In this document: positions 34,590 through 46,747 of the stretch, one piece after another
Layout of the letters: every line of letters begins with the position of its first letter
Position numbering within the stretch: the stretch's first letter is position 1
Source: Calonectria ilicicola
Taxonomy: Eukaryota; Ascomycota; Sordariomycetes; Hypocreales; Nectriaceae
Assembly: GCA_020809705.1 (NCBI GenBank)
Contig: CP085827.1
Span: forward strand, 3,038,001-3,102,000
Direction of reading: 5' to 3'
Length of the DNA: 64,000 nucleotides
Notes under the pieces: model-generated
Seen by the model: only the letters and a program-made list of their open reading frames with translations
Told to the model about the DNA's origin: nothing
Database searches by the model: none
Program-made: the position numbers and the translations under genes

Positions 34590-36852
34590 ATGCAGGTGCC
34601 ATCCGATTCACCCGTTAGTGTGGTGGGTGCGGATGTGACTGCGACTGTCACGAAGGCTTCGGGCGGCTCAACCGCGTCCACACCTCGGCCTCTCCCTCAC
34701 CCACACCCACGCAGCTGCATGTTCTGCCGCCAACGCAAAATTAAATGCGATCGCCAAAACCCTTGCTCCAATTGTACCCGCGGGAAGCTAGACTGTTCGT
34801 ATCCAGCTGGGCGAGGCAGAGCTGCCAAACGACCCCGCCAAACAATAGATGGCCCACTCCTGGATCGTTTACACCGGCTGGAGTCCATCATAAAACGCCT
34901 AACAAACCCAGATGATCCAACAGTTTCCTTTTCAAACACTGACCGGGATAATGAGGGAATTCCAACGAAGGAATCGCCGTCAAGTTCAGATGGCCAGCCC
35001 CCGCAGTCTTATCCACCCTCAAACCATCCTAGCTCAGATGTCCCCATCGATCAGCAACTGGGCCGTTTGGTGATAGATGAAAATGAAAGCTATTACGTCA
35101 GCAATATCCTGTGGGCAAATCTAGGCAATGAGGTATGATGTCCCCAGTCCCCAATTCCCCCTCAAGGCGTCCCTTAGTCTAACGAAAGTATGTGCTCAGA
35201 TCGAAGAACTGCGTGACATGTTGCACGAGCCCGTGTCTGAAGATGAAGGCTACGCGCCCACGGATGTCTCCGTGCCTGAAATGGCCTCGTCATTAGGTTC
35301 TAGCGCCGCATTATTGGGCTTCCGATCACTCAGTCATTCGTTACTTTCTTACCACCCTCCTTTACCCCAATCAGTGGCTCTCTTAAACATCTTTAGTGAA
35401 AACGTACTGCCCCTAGTGCACATTCTGCATATGCCAACTACCAGTCGCATGTTCTGGGATGCGATCGCGTCATTGGATTCCATTGACAAAAATACAGAGG
35501 CACTGCTCTTTGCAATATACTACTCAGCCATTATAAGCATGGATGAAGACCAATGCATCCGCACTCTCGGAGACACTCGCACAAGTTCCATCGAGAAGTA
35601 TAGGTTTGCAATCGAACAGGCTCTAGCTCGAGCTAATCTGCTCAATACGCAAAGCATCATTTTGCTACAGGCTACTGTGATCTTTCTGTCAGCTCTTCGA
35701 AATGAGGACGATTCACGAACTTCATCATCACTAACCTCGCTTGTCTACCACATTGCTCGATCCATGGGCCTTCATCGCGACGGCACTGCCTTTGGACTAA
35801 AGCCTTTGGACACTGAGTTGCGTCGACGTCTCTGGTACTACATCTGTCTTCTTGACATAAGGTCTGCCGAGTTTCATGGCTACGAACCCATCGTTCAAGC
35901 GGATAGTTTCGACACGAAGCCACCACTCAACATCAACGACAGCGACCTAAACCCGCATATGACAGAACCGCCTTTAGAAGCCAAGGGACCTACAGAAATG
36001 ACATTTTACTTGATCCGATGCGAGGCCCTAATGACTAGTTGGAAAGTTAGTTTCAAAATGCCAAGAGCTGGAGCGATGAAATCATCGCCAGATCAAACGA
36101 TGAAAGACCATCAGGTCGTGGTAAATGATCTAAAACAACGATTAGAAGAGCGATATCTCCAGTATTGCGATACATCTATACCGTTTTTGTTGTTATCATC
36201 GACAGTGGCACGTCTGATAGTTGCGAGAATGTGGCTCGTCGTGCATTATCCAGCGAAGCATGCCAAACGTCCTACAGAAGGTGACACTGGAACTCGAGAT
36301 CAACTCTTTTCCACCTCGGTTGAGATCCTCGAGCTTTCCAGTATGCTTCTGACTCATAAGGATATCACTAAATGGACCTGGCATTCTAAAACCCACATTC
36401 AATGGCACGCTGTTCTCTTTGTGCTGTCCGAAATCTGTTCCCGCCCACCTTCTCCAGAATGCGACCGAGCTTGGGAATGCGTCAATATTGTCCATAACCG
36501 CTGGAACATGAAGGAGAACGGAAAGAAGGGAAGTCTGTGGAGGCCCATCAAACGATTAATGGCGAAAGCTCGATACGTACGGGAAGTTCAAAAGATTGAT
36601 CCAACGGCCTTTAGTCTGTCAGCTCCATCATCAGGAAGTTCGATTCTCAAAAATGCGAGCCCTGTGTCATCCTCCATATCTATCCCTGCATCAACGCGAG
36701 CTATTGGCAATGAAACATCCCATTTGACGAACATGGACGATACATTTTGCATGGAGCCTACGGAAAATCACTTCACTCTGTCAATAGAGGACCTAGAGGT
36801 GGAGATTTTTAATGCCATGCCAGATGGGTCTTGTTGGCCGTGGGAAGAATAA
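34590..36852 (+). CDS. Zn2Cys6 transcription factor with fungal-specific TF domain
   Basis: Two exons, 34590-35132 and 35200-36852, give 731 residues; the frame is open upstream to 34299 but the ATG at 34590 lies just ahead of the conserved part. The Zn cluster C-x2-C-x6-C-x5-C-x2-C-x6-C starts at SCMFCRQRKIKCDRQNPC (about residue 48) and is followed by a basic linker and a heptad-like segment (LLDRLHRLESIIKRL), the usual dimerisation helix. The middle homology region begins near 230, with ARSMGLHRD and LRRRLWYYICLLD. It is probably the regulator of the adjacent TPP enzyme, SDR, MFS and Mpv17 genes. The family binds paired CGG triplets such as the CCG-N9-CGG repeat at 28959. Confidence 0.85.
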
Positions 36853-37172
36853 TCAGCGTAAATTTCATCATTACATCCGCATAAAGTAAACGTAATAGGA
36901 AACTTTCCAAATTCCAAATTCGCATAATAAGGAGACGGACATTAAGGCCTCGCCCGATCTCGGTGAAATGCTCAGTTTCGCATTGTTTCGTGGCCAGTAT
37001 CACGTGACTCTGGTATCAATCCTGAAGGGAGGGGTAGATGAAGGGAGAGAATGAAGAGGGATATCTGGCACGTTCTAGTTGACTCTTATGCAACGAAAAT
37101 ACCCAGCTTTGTTCAATCTGTGAGAGTACCGCCTCCGTATCAATAGCTTCCTTGGGCTTGGATTCCGTCTCA
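36853..37172. other. Intergenic spacer
   Basis: Short spacer holding the 3' end of the Zn2Cys6 gene and the promoter of the following gene. Nothing else seen. Confidence 0.5.
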
Positions 37173-38392
37173 ATGGCCTCTTCACCAAGGAGACCGCCTC
37201 TGCCGTGCCCTGCTTGGGTCTTTTCCAACCAGTCCAACGCTCAGTAGGTTTGCTCCCCTAGTGGCCATGTTTACAACGCTTACTGAAAAGTGTCGCAAAG
37301 GATAGATCTTGGTTCGGCGATGACTACGTCGAATTCAAGTCCTCCGTCGGCCAGGGCCACGGCTTGACCGGGAAACCGAACGTCGTGGGCGTCGGGACCG
37401 TTAAATTACCCACCAAAACATCGCCCCACAGGTCCGGGTCTGGTTCGCACGGCACTCTCGTGTTGAAGCGCGTTCTGCATGTCCCCAGTGCCCTTTGCAA
37501 CATTATTGGCCTGGGAATCTGCGACGACTACAACGTCGAAATCAGCCCAGACTCCAGCAGTCGCGGAAGCATCACCACGAGATCCGATGGACATCCCGTA
37601 GCCTATTTCAAGCCCAATGCCAGACTATGTCAAATTCGCCTCACTGGCCCTCCGGTTGGGCCCAAACTTGGGCCTTCTCCATTCAAACCGTCTGTGGCGT
37701 ACGTGATTCGGGCTGAATGGTCAGAGAGCGAGCAACGTCGATTTGCCCGTCTAGAGTCAGCCTCTGCTTTCACATCCACCCTCACGCCTGTTGAAAGGTC
37801 TTGGCTGAAAAAATATTATAAAAGCGAGTTCAAGTTTCTTCAAGCAAATGGGCTAAGCATCTATAAGGATGAAGAACGTGAGCAGGGTCGTCACATCTTG
37901 CGGGCCATGATTTCACGAGGTCACAGTGAGCCCCAGAGCGACAATAAACCCAATCGATCTGAACCACACAGTGCAATCACTGATAAAAAATCCTCCCCTC
38001 AAGAACCAAATAGGATTCAACCATTCCAAAGAAGCCTAAAGAATACTGTGGGCTGTTTTGAGGCAGACTGCAGTGACACGGCCGAATGCAACGAGGTTCC
38101 GAATCCAGTGCGTCAGCTCACGAGAGTTTACGAAGGCAGCGAAGATGAACTATTCGACGCTATTGTCCGCGTCATGATGAACACCAACAAGTCTCAGATG
38201 GAGATACTCCGCTATATTGCCAATAACCCGAGACCAAAACTTGATCAGAATGAGAGGGAGGGACTTCTCCGCGCCAGTTTGGAAAGCTCCATCAATTTCA
38301 ACAACGCAGCTCTATCCATCATTCACAGCATGATCGATGGACCCAAAGATTCTTCGGGTTCCGAGGGTCAGGGGCGTGGAAATCTACAATAA
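37173..38392 (+). CDS. Host protein with degenerate Ty1/copia-type retropepsin-like domain
   Basis: Exons 37173-37243 and 37291-38392 give 390 residues; the 47-bp intron (GTAGGT..AAAAG) joins SNQSNA to HVAKDRSWF across a split His codon. Residues 15-110 follow the copia Gag-Pol protease layout: WVFSNQSNAHVAKDRSWFGD stands where W-x-x-DSGxxxH occurs in elements, then VGVGTVKLPT and LVLKRVLHVPSALCNIIG. The catalytic Asp of DSG is replaced, so protease activity is unlikely. The rest is polar, with a segment ERSWLKKYYKSEFKFLQANG and no integrase or reverse transcriptase. No LTRs flank it, and the frame is intact, so this looks like a domesticated gene of a family found in many fungal genomes rather than a transposon. 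Confidence 0.7.
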
Positions 38393-41239
38393 TGAAATCG
38401 GTGTTGCCGTAGCTCACCCTTGTATGATACCCCCCAGCTGTGGACATCAAGGGGATGCCAATACAATTTTAGCCTCTGTGTCATGGATCACGATTAGTTT
38501 TGCACCTGCCAAGACGCCAACATAACTGATACGCGGCGGGAGTACACAAGTGGCGACCATAATATCTAGCTAGATTGTGGCAGTGATCTTATCAGCACTA
38601 TGGATAAACTCAATCAATGTAAAATTGGAGATGATTGGACTAGCATGTACGAAGACTTCGTGTCTCCGAGGTTTCAGAATCCCGGGACCATCATGCAGAT
38701 GGTAGTCTAACAACAACGCACATTTAGTTGCTCCGTGCAAAGCCTTAGGTGAAAGCTTGTCACAACACAAGAGGGATTCTCGCTATCCAAAGAGCAGATT
38801 GAATGAAAACGGCACCGATCCATGTTCTTCAGCCACCTTGGTCAAGGTGGTGGCCCGTGTGTGGCAAACCCGTATTCGCGTCAGTTGTGTATCAAAAACC
38901 CACCAATATAAACCTTGTCGAGATGGAAAATCAGCCCAACAACACAGTTTCTGTTACATTAATATCTGTTTTAATTGCTTTGCAGCTTGTTTCAATGTGT
39001 TAACACTGCACTTGGATACCCTATCAACACATTACGGGATTTGTCTTCCACTCGTCACAGAAGCCCCAATGGTGTATACTGTACGACATGTCCCGTGAAA
39101 GAGTGTGCCAGCATAACTTCCTTACTGTTATTGTACTAGGATTTAGTTACTCTGGAATATGAATTTGGTAGCTGGAAGAAATTGTAGAAAGCATTGTCTC
39201 GAAGATGATTCATCCACTTACTTGCCCAGAATACTTTCGTGTCTTCTAGAAATTAGGGTGGAATTTTGAAGGGGAAAAAGAAGGGTGGTGCATTTTTCAG
39301 TAGTCATGCTACAACTTATAAGGTTTAATGCAAAATATTCGGAGATATCTAGTCTCGTCAAATTCCTGTCGCAATACCAGAATCTGAAGTTGGAGACCCA
39401 ACACACGTTTGAGTAATTTGAACCACCTGAATCCCTCTCGGCTTTCTACCACACAATTTTTTTCTTTATTATCGCAATTCCCATTTTTATTCTCAACCTC
39501 AAGCCTAGATTCTCAGTACCAGGTTCTCTAATAAGTAAACCAAACCACTGTAAACAACAAATAAATCATCTCCCTCACTACCCTATATTACATTGTACAC
39601 CTCCCAAATCTTTTCTCGTTTACCGTAGCCGCCATGCATGAACCAGCTCCGTATCACAAGTAATCTTAATTTCTTTGCAACCAGCCACAGTACTTGACTT
39701 CGTACGTCCTACTCAACTTCGCCTAAAGGGATGTGTTGGGTCGGCGAATCTGTTGATAACTGAAATGCGGGGCGTTGTCGGCGGTGAGACCCCTGAGTTG
39801 GTTGCCTCCAACTGGATTCTCCGGCCATGGTACATTCTACGAAGATTGATATGGTTTAACTTGAAAATTCGGGACTGTTCAACACGATTCGGCACACCCC
39901 GTGTCGAGGCTACTCGAGACCAACCGGGCCTAGCTGCGACGGTGAACGTGGTGAAATTAGCGAATAACATGCTTCCAGAGACATTAGAAAGCGGACCGAT
40001 CCCCAGTTCAATTACCAACAAACATCTTAAGACATGGTTGCATTCGGTGATGACATGATAAATGGATCTTCCATTTCCTCTGATACCGGCAGCGACCGGG
40101 TCATCCTTGTTCTTCCGCAACGGTGTCCGTGCTTTCCGCGACCGAGCTGAACAAGAGTGCCCAAGGTCCATTTGGTGTGATCCTCACACTAGCCAAACCT
40201 TCGTTATCCCCGGAATCGACTCAAAAATCTACCTAAAAGCAATGACCATTACCTAAGCCTCAAATAAAGGGAGAGAGGCTGGGGCTGGCACAACAGTGCC
40301 CGCCTCTAAAACTGAAGGGATGATTAAGCCTTCAACTAGGCATTCCAGAATTCTTGGCCGCGTTTCAAGCGTGGTCAATCTATGGCTTCATTAACTACAC
40401 AATACGGAGGCCGCGGACCGCAATGTTTTGGCAATATTCTATGGAAACCGGCAGACAGATTGGCCTTGGCAAATCGGATTCCACGGCGAATCGGATTGTA
40501 CGACGAAAGTGCGGACGAAATTACTACCCTACTGGACTTTTGCACATCAAAAAACGGCTGCCCCTTGCAGGTAATCAACCCTTGAAACCATGCATGGGAA
40601 AGGGCTGTGGTAGCATTTCCAGGTTGTCGGACTTTGGGACCACTAAAAGATGCCCAATGACCAAGACGTGAGCATGAATCGGTGTGATATGGCAGGCATC
40701 TGGAGGAGGGGTTCATGTAACCAGGGCTGCTCCCATGATAGCCCTGCGCCGCTAGCTGTGCCAAGAATGTTAGGTGTGCATCAGAGATTGGAGAAGCGCC
40801 GAGGAAATCCAGGAGTCAAGATTAGGAGGGTGGCCAAGCCTTGATGTGATGCAGGTGATTCGATTTACAATATGCAGTCTACGCCTCAAAGCCACAACTA
40901 GATTACAGACTGTTACAGAGCCGAGTTGAAACTTGGAGTTGCAAGAAGTAGCTGCAGTTAATCACGATGAGTGAGCACATTTGATTCACGGGTTACCGAA
41001 GGCAGCCAAGGCAGGTGGGCCGAGTCTTTTGCTAAGCAAGGCAAGCTTGTCGTAATTAAACTTTGGAGACCTGAACTGAATCTGGATAGGGAGCAAGGCC
41101 CCAGCTAGGATCACCAGGGCCGTTGATCGCCTTATCCTTTTCAGGTTCCATAATCCACCAATGAAGATGGCACAGTGAGATACTCAGGGCGCGGCGGCTC
41201 GGCATCAACACTGCCTCCAGTGCGTGCAGAGGCAAAGGA
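38393..41239. other. Intergenic spacer without recognised genes
   Basis: 2.8 kb. ORFs at 39675-40058 (plus), 40354-40671 (plus) and 40375-40764 (minus) have no family I recognise and no clear splice partners. No repeats or terminal inverted repeats seen. Confidence 0.4.
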
Positions 41240-41512
41240 TCATCCCGAAACAATGGGAGGGAAGCCGCAGTCTTCCGAAGCAAACCAGTTTAGTAAAACA
41301 AACAAACTGAAGTGGACACGAAGAATCCAGGATGCTGGAAGATGGCGAAAAGTGGATGTCCTTCGGGCGACAGACCCGGGAACGGGATAATATTTCCAGA
41401 CATCTTTCATCCGGTTTTCGTGTTTCCACCAATGGATGGCGGCGGCAGCACCCGAAATTAACATGGTGAAACCAAGACAGGTTGCGACGAGAGCATTTGG
41501 CATCCGCACCAT
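41240..41512 (-). CDS. Possible small single-pass membrane protein
   Basis: A minus-strand frame from an ATG at 41510-41512 gives MVRMPNALVATCLGFTMLIS, then a short Ala-rich stretch, HWWKHENRMKDVWKYYPVPG and a stop at 41240. The first 30 residues form one hydrophobic segment. After the stop the same frame continues openly (41119-41238) with SFASARTGGSVDAEPPRPEY, so an intron or a nonsense mutation may separate two coding parts. A GTGTCC..TTTTACTAAAC..GGAAG intron-like stretch (about 41289-41335) is visible. Model uncertain. Confidence 0.3.
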   Translation of the reverse strand: MVRMPNALVATCLGFTMLISGAAAAIHWWKHENRMKDVWKYYPVPGSVARRTSTFRHLPASWILRVHFSLFVLLNWFASEDCGFPPIVSG

Positions 41513-41785
41513 TCCACATTGGTGCAGCTCAGGTCCAATCTTGCCCAGTGCGCTGGAGCTGTGGCCGGTGGGCCGCTCCTGAAACTAGGGCCGCAACAGC
41601 AGGGTTGTCCGGCTCCGTTTCCGAATCGCGCCTAGTAGCCAGGGATTCGAGACAAGGTTGACCTCGTATCGGTCAAATGCTCAATGAGAGAAGCCAGAGA
41701 TGTCATCCGGCTGCAGAGGAAGCATGGGAGTAGTAAGCTTAAAGTAGGCATATTTGTTAGTCAAAAGAACCATGAAGGAAACAAC

Positions 41786-41791
41786 TATAAA
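41786..41791 (+). promoter_or_regulatory. TATA box of the pectate lyase gene
   Basis: TATAAA 184-189 bp upstream of the ATG, followed by a long pyrimidine-rich, CA-rich leader, common in highly expressed fungal secretory genes. Confidence 0.45.
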
Positions 41792-41974
41792 GAGCCGGGT
41801 GGTCGGCAACAATCCATCGACATTCTCATCAGCATCAGCATCATTCATTCTCTATCAACTCTCATTCACTTTCACTAACCCTGGCGGTTATCGTTTACTC
41901 TTTCCACTCATTACCAATTTCATTGTTCTAACAGTCACTTCGGAAGTCACAAAACCACTCAACAACTATTCACC

Positions 41975-42739
41975 ATGAAGTTCTCCGCTGTCCTCACCGG
42001 TCTCCTCGCCACTGGCGTTTTCGCCGTCCCCCAGGGCGATGTCACCCCCAACACCATGGGCGCTCTTGAGAAGCGTGCCTCTTTCCCCATCCCTGCCTCC
42101 AAGGGCTCCGTCACCTACAAGTCTGTCAAGACCGTCAGCGGTGTTTTCGATGGTGGCATGAAGACCTACGGCCGTGGCGTCAAGTGCACTGGCCAGAAGG
42201 AGGGCGGCGACGCTGACGCCGTCTTCATCCTCGAGAACGGCGCCACCCTCAAGAACGTCATCATCGGTGCTGACCAGATCGAGGGTGTCCACTGCAAGGG
42301 CTCTTGCACCATTGAGAACGTCTGGTGGAGCAAGGTCTGCGAGGACGCTCTCTCCCTGAAGGGCAACGGTAACGCCAGCATCAAGGGCGGCGGTGCCACT
42401 GGTGCCGATGACAAGGTCATCCAGCACAACGGTCTCGGTACCGTCACCATCGACGGCTTCACCGTCGTCGACTTCGGCAAGCTCTACCGCTCTTGCGGCA
42501 ACTGCAAGACCATGGGCACCCGCAACGTCGTCGTCAAGAACGTCAAGGCCTACAACGGCAAGCTCCTCACCGGTATCAACTCCAACAAGGGTGACGTCGC
42601 CACCATCTCCAACACCTGCGCCACCTCGGTCAAGAAGATCTGCACTGAGTACCAGGGCACCACCCCCGGCAACGAGCCCAAGGAGCTCCGCTCCGGCCCC
42701 AGCTCCTCCTGCAAGTACTCTACTGTCAAGTCGTGCTAG
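41975..42739 (+). CDS. Secreted pectate lyase, polysaccharide lyase family 3
   Basis: Intronless, 254 residues. The signal peptide is residues 1-17 ([17 protein letters not shown]), then a short propeptide to the Kex2-type Lys-Arg at 33-34 (ALEKR), then the mature PL3 domain. Family blocks are evident: [34 protein letters not shown], the CEDALSLKG strand and [20 protein letters not shown], with the many Cys of this small parallel beta-helix. PL3 enzymes cut low-methylated pectin by beta-elimination outside the cell and need calcium. Codon use is strongly biased to C-ending codons, unlike neighbouring genes, a sign of high expression. The gene fits a plant-degrading or plant-associated lifestyle. 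Confidence 0.92.
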   Translation: MKFSAVLTGLLATGVFAVPQGDVTPNTMGALEKRASFPIPASKGSVTYKSVKTVSGVFDGGMKTYGRGVKCTGQKEGGDADAVFILENGATLKNVIIGADQIEGVHCKGSCTIENVWWSKVCEDALSLKGNGNASIKGGGATGADDKVIQHNGLGTVTIDGFTVVDFGKLYRSCGNCKTMGTRNVVVKNVKAYNGKLLTGINSNKGDVATISNTCATSVKKICTEYQGTTPGNEPKELRSGPSSSCKYSTVKSC

Positions 42740-44457
42740 ATGCATCGCACTCTGGAAGACAGTAGCAAAGCTCACCACCATCGGTTAGAGCATATGTACT
42801 ACAAGGAGTAGAAATACTCTCTTTGTAGCAAGGAGGGTTTGAGTTGTGTTTTGTTTTGTATATTTATTCTTCCGTTCTAGCTCTTAGTGGCTTCTAGTTC
42901 AATATAGTTTTGTATTCCATTAAACTGTTTCTCCTGATTGTCGACTTAGCCCTCATTAGTGAATGCACCATGGCCTTAAAGATCAATACTGGATATGATA
43001 TACGAGATCCGAGAAATTACAGCCATAAAATGAACCAAACTATAATTGTAGCGCACATCGCCCCACAACTCAATCGTAGGCAGATGCATCGCGGAAGTAT
43101 TATGAAAGAGGAACTGCAGTTGGATATGAGAGTGGTTTAAACTTTGACACCAATATAACTTGTAGCATAAGATACGCTAACTATCATGTTGTGGCCCGGA
43201 TTTGATCACTAACTAGGATAATCAAAGTGCCAGGGACTTGTCCATCAATCTCTCATTTCGGGCTTACTCCAATACCATTTCAACGAAAATGGAGTTGCAC
43301 GTTAATTACTTTCAGTTTCGCGTGCCAATTTCATTAGTATTTCGGTTTTGGGGATGAATAATACCGTTAATAAACATTCATTCGTTTTTTTTACCATCAT
43401 GCACCCTTTGAAAGGCTGTGTTGTTATGACTTATTCACCTTTGTTGCCACACAGCTGCCTTGGGAGTGGGCATATAGTAATTATATTTTGGTCAATCGTG
43501 GGTTCGACTGAGAGGGAACTCCAAAGCCACAAATTTGGTAGATACAACAACTTTTCTTGGTCCTACTTTGCTTAGCTAAAAAAAAAAAAAAAAAGAACCC
43601 TGATCCTCAATACGGCACAACCTTGAGCTACCTTGAAACATCAATTTCATAGGAGAGATGTTTTATGTTTTAAGTCATTTAGGTATGTATTTGTCAATGT
43701 AATCGTTATTTTCAAGTCATAACCAATTATGGCTCTTGAACACAGGTGCGTCTACCCCCTTCATGACCATGGAGTTCCCGGGAGAAAGATAAGTCGAGGC
43801 GAGGATTTGTTTTTTGTATTAAAAAAAATTCGAAATAATAGGCGGATTCAGGGCCAAAAAAAAGTAGACTATCGCAATCTTTTAGGGGTGTTGTGCTATA
43901 TATGGACGGTTTAGCGAGACACGAGGGTCCGGGACTTCGGCGATTGCGCAAAAAGGCAATAATGCAGCAATGGAGAGTCAGATGTACGCCACGTATTTCA
44001 GTGGACACGAGCTTTTACTTGTCCAATTCCGGGATCGCCCTGCAACGTGCGTGTAGTCTTCTGGGCAGCTGAGTCAGATCAGCGACAACCACACAATCGG
44101 ACCATTTTGACAAGGATTGTCTCCATTTATCCTCCATTGCGAGAATAAATTCAAATCGTACGGCTAAATCAGCTACTTTTATTATAAGAAGAGGTTTTCA
44201 CAACGTTTGCTTAGTGTAAAATCCTACTCTTCCTCAAGCCTTAAGACATTGACTGGCTGTAATGGCATCCACAATTAGAGGCCCATTTTAATATTCCTGT
44301 ATCCAAGGAACAGAACTTCTTCCTGGCCCTTTTTATCCCTCTTGTTGCTCTTGAGTCTCGCCTAAGGAGTATCAGCTTATTCCTCCCGTTCTTGGCCAGT
44401 AAGGCTGAACTACAAACCCAGCTCTTCCCAGCCAGATTGCATCAAAAACAAGCAACA
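42740..44457. other. Intergenic spacer
   Basis: AT-rich spacer with a 17-base A run at about 43578-43594. No gene recognised. Confidence 0.5.
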
Positions 44458-45410
44458 ATGACGCTAACATCAACTTGGTGGTGGTTCCTTGAAAATTACA
44501 TATACACCTTACCAGAGCCAACACCACGGGTTCGTACCAAGCCCCTCCAGATTCTCTGCGTTGGACCACCCCGCTCTGCAACAGAATCCCTACAGGCCGG
44601 CCTCCAGCGTCTAGGATACGACTATGTGTACCACGGCTGGGACATTATCTTTGATATACCCAACCCCGCTCGCAGCTGGTCGCTATTGGCCCGTAGAAAA
44701 TGGCTAAATGATGTTCCTGGCATGCCCATCACAGCAGCCGACTTTGATAAAATCATTGGCCACGCTGAGGCTTTAGTGGATCAGCCGGCCAGTTGCTTCG
44801 CCCCCGAGCTCATCAAAGCGTATCCGGAGGCCAAGGTGATCCTTAATACACGCCGTGATCTAGATGCATGGATGAAAAGCATGGATGCAACGATTTTGGA
44901 TGTGTCCCGGGGTTTGCCTGGCTGGGCGGGATACCTGGTCAGCTGGTGCGATGCTACGGGATGGTGGATTTGGCATGCTGAGCGACGGTTGCTGTGGCCA
45001 GGACTTTTCCGCTGTCTCGACTCTCGTCAAAGCTTTCCGGATGCGACATTAGCCCATGGCAAGTCGGTATACGAAGGTGAGATCAAATACACTGCTCCCT
45101 TTTATCAGTTCGCGGGTTACTTACTATTGCTGCAGAACATTGTAATATGATCAAAGGTATGGTCCCCCCCGAACGTCTCCTCAAATGGAGTGTCGAAGAC
45201 GGCTGGGAACCTCTCTGCAAGTTTCTGGGGAAAGAGGTGCCGAATGAGCCATTTCCGCATGTCAATGCCAGGTCCAAGGGCTATAAAGAAAAAGAAGAAC
45301 GTTGGCAAAGAGAAATTATGATGCCGATAATTTGGAAAACGGTGTTTAGGACAGTGTTAGTGGCTGGAGCTTTGATCGGTACCGCTGTTGCCGTCTATCG
45401 GAAGTATTAA
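44458..45410 (+). CDS. Sulfotransferase-like P-loop protein with C-terminal membrane anchor
   Basis: Exons 44458-45076 and 45136-45410 (intron GTGAGA..GCAG) give 297 residues. The 5' phosphosulfate-binding-like loop is LCVGPPRSATESLQAGLQRL near residue 38; VILNTRRDLDAWMKSM near 130-150 is the second conserved block, and PPERLLKWSVEDGWEPLCKF near 220-240 the third. This is the fungal Sulfotransfer_4-type family, annotated as P-loop NTP hydrolase or sulfotransferase; substrates are unknown. The last residues (TVLVAGALIGTAVAVYRKY) form a single helix followed by a basic tail, predicting a tail-anchored protein with the catalytic part in the cytosol. Not obviously tied to its neighbours. Confidence 0.75.
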
Positions 45411-45632
45411 AAGCTACACGGATTGTTTTGACCTTGATCAATCAATCAACCCACGTTCTGTGTCTAAAACTACAAGAAATATTTTTTTAAATACCAAGTA
45501 TTTAGTTTTGTTACCAAATGACATCAATCTAGACCACGATCAGAGCTACAAAGGGCACAGTGGTGGTTTTAACAACGTGGTATCCCAGTATAACCCCCAA
45601 ACGATTCAAAAAAGCACATGTGCGCATCGCTT

Positions 45633-46747
45633 CTATCGAAGCGATGGTCTTTTCCTAAAGTACATAAGCAGGTCAAATGCTAAATCAAGGCCCCTGACGA
45701 CATCTTGGACCGAATCTTTGTCCAGTAAACAGGAATGCTTGCTAAATGTTGCGACGACAACGTCCCGCATAGACCGATCATGGTCCATCGTGGAGGTATA
45801 AACTTCTTGAATCGCCACCAGAAAATCGTCGCTCTCCCAGTGGTCTTCAACCTCGTCCTCAAATTTCTTGACCGCAAGGGCCTTGAGACCCTTTATGTCG
45901 TATTTTTCTGCCAGCGCATAGACCTTGGCATGCAGGCTTAGATCGGAAGGGAGCTTGGCACCCGTTGCTGGAGCAAAGCTTCTGACTTTGCGTCTGCTCT
46001 TTTTCTTTATCGAACCGCCTACTGATCCTCCGGTATTAGTAGCCCCAAACGTCTGTACTGGAGGGGCGGTTGAGCTCATTTGCCGGGACATGGGTGATGT
46101 TGACCAACTTGGCGATGTGGGTGTTTGTTCCTCAGCGACTGGAACTGTCGGGGGCGCAATAGAATAGTCGAGATGGTAGAAGTAATTGACCATCATCTTT
46201 ACAGCCAATGGGTCGTCATCGGGGAGATAAATCTCACCGCTTGCAGCTTCCTAGGCGGTGTTTTAGCAAAGTTTCAAGCTCAAGTTTTAGCAGCAGAAAA
46301 TTGCACCGTGGGATAGGAAATAACCTTGAACGCATTATTACATGCGGCTTCGAAGAAGGAAGAGCGTGGGCAGATAATTGCTTTGTGAACTTTGTAACGG
46401 CCATCACCGCATCTGATGGTCAGGTCCGAATAGGCTCCGGTCGTAAACAATCTGTCCGGAATGTCAGTACTTGCACAACGAACGAATATAAGATATAACC
46501 TCATCAGAGAGCTACTAAGCTCAACAAAAGGTTCCACGGTTAGTTTGGTTGAGGCTTCTCCCCGTAATGGGCCAGGTTGGCAGGGAATCTGCACACTGGT
46601 TGATGAACCAAAGATGCCGCAAGTCGAGTTCCCATTGGTGCTGCTAGCATTTCCAAAGAGGCTATTGTTAGTATGGTGCATGGCCCCAAAGCTGCCAAAG
46701 GTGCTACTATTGGGAGTCTCACTTGCTGGAGCAAACGAGAAGGACAT
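45633..46747 (-). CDS. BTB/POZ domain protein
   Basis: Minus-strand exons 46747-46500, 46451-46325 and 46250-45633 give 330 residues. The N-terminus is Ser/Asn/Gly-rich and disordered (FGSFGAMHHTNNSLFGNASS). The BTB fold begins at GAYSDLTIRCGDGRYKVHKA and continues with CPRSSFFEAACNNAFKEAAS and YLPDDDPLAVKMMVNYFYHL. It is interrupted by a long Ser/Thr/Pro and basic insert (KKKSRRKVRS), then completed by LHAKVYALAEKYDIKGLKAL. This is the common fungal BTB arrangement; such proteins usually mediate dimers or serve as Cul3 substrate adaptors. Partner unknown. The first intron donor (GTTATA) is weak but required for frame. Confidence 0.78.

Noticed and set aside
37016..37237. 73-codon minus ORF before the retropepsin-like gene
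   Set aside because: Overlaps the first exon of the plus-strand gene, whose junction restores a known family block.
39675..40256. Plus ORFs of 127 and 64 codons
   Set aside because: No recognisable domain, and no intron could be placed to extend them; left as spacer.
41966..42781. 271-codon minus ORF opposite the pectate lyase
   Set aside because: It is the exact antisense shadow of a GC3-rich gene; its Leu/Val/Asp/Gly-rich composition is what C-biased codons give on the other strand.
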